Shown here piece by piece: positions 6,678 through 7,648 of a stretch of DNA of 7,648 nucleotides. A model generated the notes under the pieces. The model was not told the DNA's origin, ran no database searches, and saw only the letters and a program-made list of their open reading frames with translations. Positions within the stretch are counted from its first letter, which is position 1. The number at the start of each line of letters is the position of its first letter. The DNA is taken from contig CAYXPZ010000101.1 of NCBI GenBank assembly GCA_964466965.1, positions 1 to 7,648 on the forward strand. The letters are read 5' to 3'. The DNA is from Dichotomicrobium sp964466965. Lineage in GTDB: Bacteria > Pseudomonadota > Alphaproteobacteria > Rhizobiales > Rhodomicrobiaceae. Position numbers and translations under genes: made by a program.

Positions 6678-7508
6678 GTGATAGCGGTGTGGACGCGCGA
6701 AACGGCGATCGCTTATCTAAACGACACCCTTCACACACTTCGCCAACAGCGCGATTTAAGCCCCGCCAATCCGCTCGTAACCGACACGCTCAATCGGCTC
6801 GTGCGCACCTTGGGCGAATGGCATCGCCAAGGGTTTGGTGTCGAATTGCTCGACGAACCGGTCCTCGCCGAGGCCCGCGCCAGGCTGCCCGAGCTGTGTG
6901 CGGTGGCGGAAACACATCTTGAAAAATGGTGGTGCCGCAAGGCGTTGGCAAGCGATGCGCCCGCGCGTGTGCTGGCCGACTTCTGGTATCTGCGAAACTA
7001 TCGCAGCTTGTGCCGCGCGGAGACCGCTCTGACCGGCGCGCGGACCCTGGGCCAAGCGATTTTTCTTGGCTGCGGCGCGCTCCCGCTTACGGCGATTCTG
7101 CTGGCGTCGGCGGATGAGCAGGCGTGCCTGCGCTGCGTCGAGGCGGACGCCGAAGCCTGTGCGTTGGCCGCGCAGCTGGTGCGCGCGCTTGCGATTGATG
7201 AGAGGATCACGCTGCAGCAAGGTCTTGCTGAGCGGATCAACGTCCCGGCCGGGGCAACGGTAATCTGTGCCAGTTTGCTGAAAGCGCCCGGCTTGTATCA
7301 GCATTTGGCCAAGTGCGGCGCGGCGCGGCTGCTGATCCGCGATGTCGAGGGCGTTTACCGCTGGCTCTATCGCCCGGCAGAACTGCCCGGCCCGGCCTTT
7401 CGCCTGTGCGGCCGAACGCGATCAGCGCCGGCGCGCATCAATATCACCCATTATTATGAGGCCGCTGACGATCCCGCCGTGCTTGGCGCTGGCCTTCCCG
7501 CTCCCTAA
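6678..7508 (+). CDS. Nicotianamine synthase-like protein
   Basis: This resembles the nicotianamine synthase (NAS) family, which transfers aminobutyrate groups from S-adenosylmethionine to make metal chelators: nicotianamine in plants, thermonicotianamine in archaea, and staphylopine or pseudopaline precursors (CntL-type) in bacteria. The Rossmann core has AIFLGCGALPLTAILLA (127-143), close to the plant NAS motif GSGPLPLTS. EADAEACALAAQLV (155-168) follows where NAS places its acidic SAM-ribose-binding strand. Upstream, FWYLRNYRSLCRAE (102-115) resembles the NAS segment with a Tyr pair and NYxxLxxxE. The 276 residues match the bacterial family length. It is rich in Cys (about ten). The GTG at 6678 is uncertain, and a GTG at 6687 with GGTGA nearby is an alternative. 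It lies 66 bases after crtZ on the same strand. No opine dehydrogenase, histidine racemase or metallophore transporter gene is in view, so the product cannot be named. Confidence 0.75.
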   Translation: MIAVWTRETAIAYLNDTLHTLRQQRDLSPANPLVTDTLNRLVRTLGEWHRQGFGVELLDEPVLAEARARLPELCAVAETHLEKWWCRKALASDAPARVLADFWYLRNYRSLCRAETALTGARTLGQAIFLGCGALPLTAILLASADEQACLRCVEADAEACALAAQLVRALAIDERITLQQGLAERINVPAGATVICASLLKAPGLYQHLAKCGAARLLIRDVEGVYRWLYRPAELPGPAFRLCGRTRSAPARINITHYYEAADDPAVLGAGLPAP

Positions 7509-7509
7509 G

Positions 7510-7525
7510 TGATATCATGATATCA
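7510..7525. promoter_or_regulatory. Perfect 16-base palindrome, likely toxin-antitoxin operator
   Basis: TGATATCATGATATCA is identical to its reverse complement over all 16 bases. It starts one base after the stop codon of the NAS-like gene and ends 22 bases before the antitoxin start. Ribbon-helix-helix antitoxins bind palindromes of this kind as dimers and repress their own operon. TATCAT (7514-7519) inside it matches five of six -10 positions, although no good -35 is found at normal spacing. The lack of a loop and T-run argues against a terminator. The operator role is inferred from position and symmetry. Confidence 0.6.
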
Positions 7526-7534
7526 AGCTGCATG

Positions 7535-7543
7535 AAGGAGGTG
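7535..7543 (+). promoter_or_regulatory. Strong ribosome binding site of the antitoxin gene
   Basis: AAGGAGGTG is a near-complete Shine-Dalgarno sequence 4 bases before the ATG at 7548. It is the strongest such site in the window. High antitoxin translation relative to the toxin is usual in type II modules, and this fixes the start codon. Confidence 0.8.
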
Positions 7544-7547
7544 CGCG

Positions 7548-7648
7548 ATGGCGCAGTTGATTGTACGCAATATTGAGCAGGACGTGAAAGAGCGGCTCGC
7601 CCGGCGCGCGCGCCGGCACGGCCACAGCATGGAAGAGGAAGTACGGCG
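7548..7648 (+). CDS. FitA/VapB-type ribbon-helix-helix antitoxin, N-terminal part (cut by window end)
   Basis: The visible 33 codons read MAQLIVRNIEQDVKERLARR followed by ARRHGHSMEEEVR. This is the typical N-terminus of FitA-like (Arc/MetJ-type) antitoxins. A short beta strand, LIVRN, inserts into DNA. It is followed by helix 1 (about 11-23), the turn HGHS, and helix 2 beginning SMEEEVR. Such proteins form dimers that bind operator palindromes and neutralise a PIN-domain RNase toxin (FitB or VapC type), normally encoded just downstream and here outside the window. The start is fixed by an excellent ribosome binding site, and a 16-base palindrome lies upstream. The gene is truncated only by the edge of the sequence. 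Whether a toxin follows cannot be seen. Confidence 0.85.
   Translation, partial: MAQLIVRNIEQDVKERLARRARRHGHSMEEEVR

Noticed and set aside
6626..6922. Plus-strand frame overlapping the start of the NAS-like gene
   Set aside because: Out-of-frame shadow, Arg/Ser/His-rich, with no domain. The NAS-like frame explains the region.

Overview
The window is GC-rich and looks chromosomal, most likely from an alphaproteobacterium. The gene order obgE-proB-proA-nadD-rsfS-rlmH and protein details point that way: the ProA active-site segment GICGAAETLL, the Obg G4 motif SKCD, and the short N-terminal extension of NadD. This placement rests on remembered family features, not on a search. Genus cannot be read from the sequence.

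Layout. At the left edge (1-75) is a complete tRNA-Gly with anticodon CCC and an encoded CCA end. Next, on the minus strand, comes a small unrecognised membrane protein (179-556) with its own strong ribosome binding site. The centre (730-6041) is one minus-strand block of six housekeeping genes, transcribed in the order obgE, proB, proA, nadD, rsfS, rlmH. The proB/proA junction (TAATG) and the proA/nadD junction (ATGA) overlap, which implies translational coupling. A 142-base gap without a convincing gene separates nadD from rsfS. Three products act on or around the ribosome: ObgE (assembly GTPase), RsfS (silencing factor) and RlmH (23S rRNA methyltransferase). ProB and ProA carry out the first two steps of proline synthesis, and NadD makes the NAD precursor deamido-NAD.

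To the right of obgE, transcription turns to the plus strand. A CrtZ-type carotenoid beta-ring hydroxylase (6105-6611) starts 63 bases from the obgE start, so the two are divergent. It is followed by a nicotianamine synthase-like gene (6678-7508), whose family makes aminobutyrate-chain metal chelators from S-adenosylmethionine. A 16-base perfect palindrome then sits directly upstream of the first 33 codons of a FitA/VapB-type ribbon-helix-helix antitoxin (7548 onward), cut by the window edge.

The core block is ordinary. The flanks are less so. The partners usually found beside this operon in alphaproteobacteria (rplU/rpmA upstream, envC/ctpA downstream) are missing, and the right side carries a solitary crtZ, a solitary NAS-like gene and the start of a toxin-antitoxin module. 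I see no CRISPR array, transposase, insertion sequence or phage gene. The NAS-like gene is the best candidate for an under-described function, but the window alone does not demonstrate a new system.
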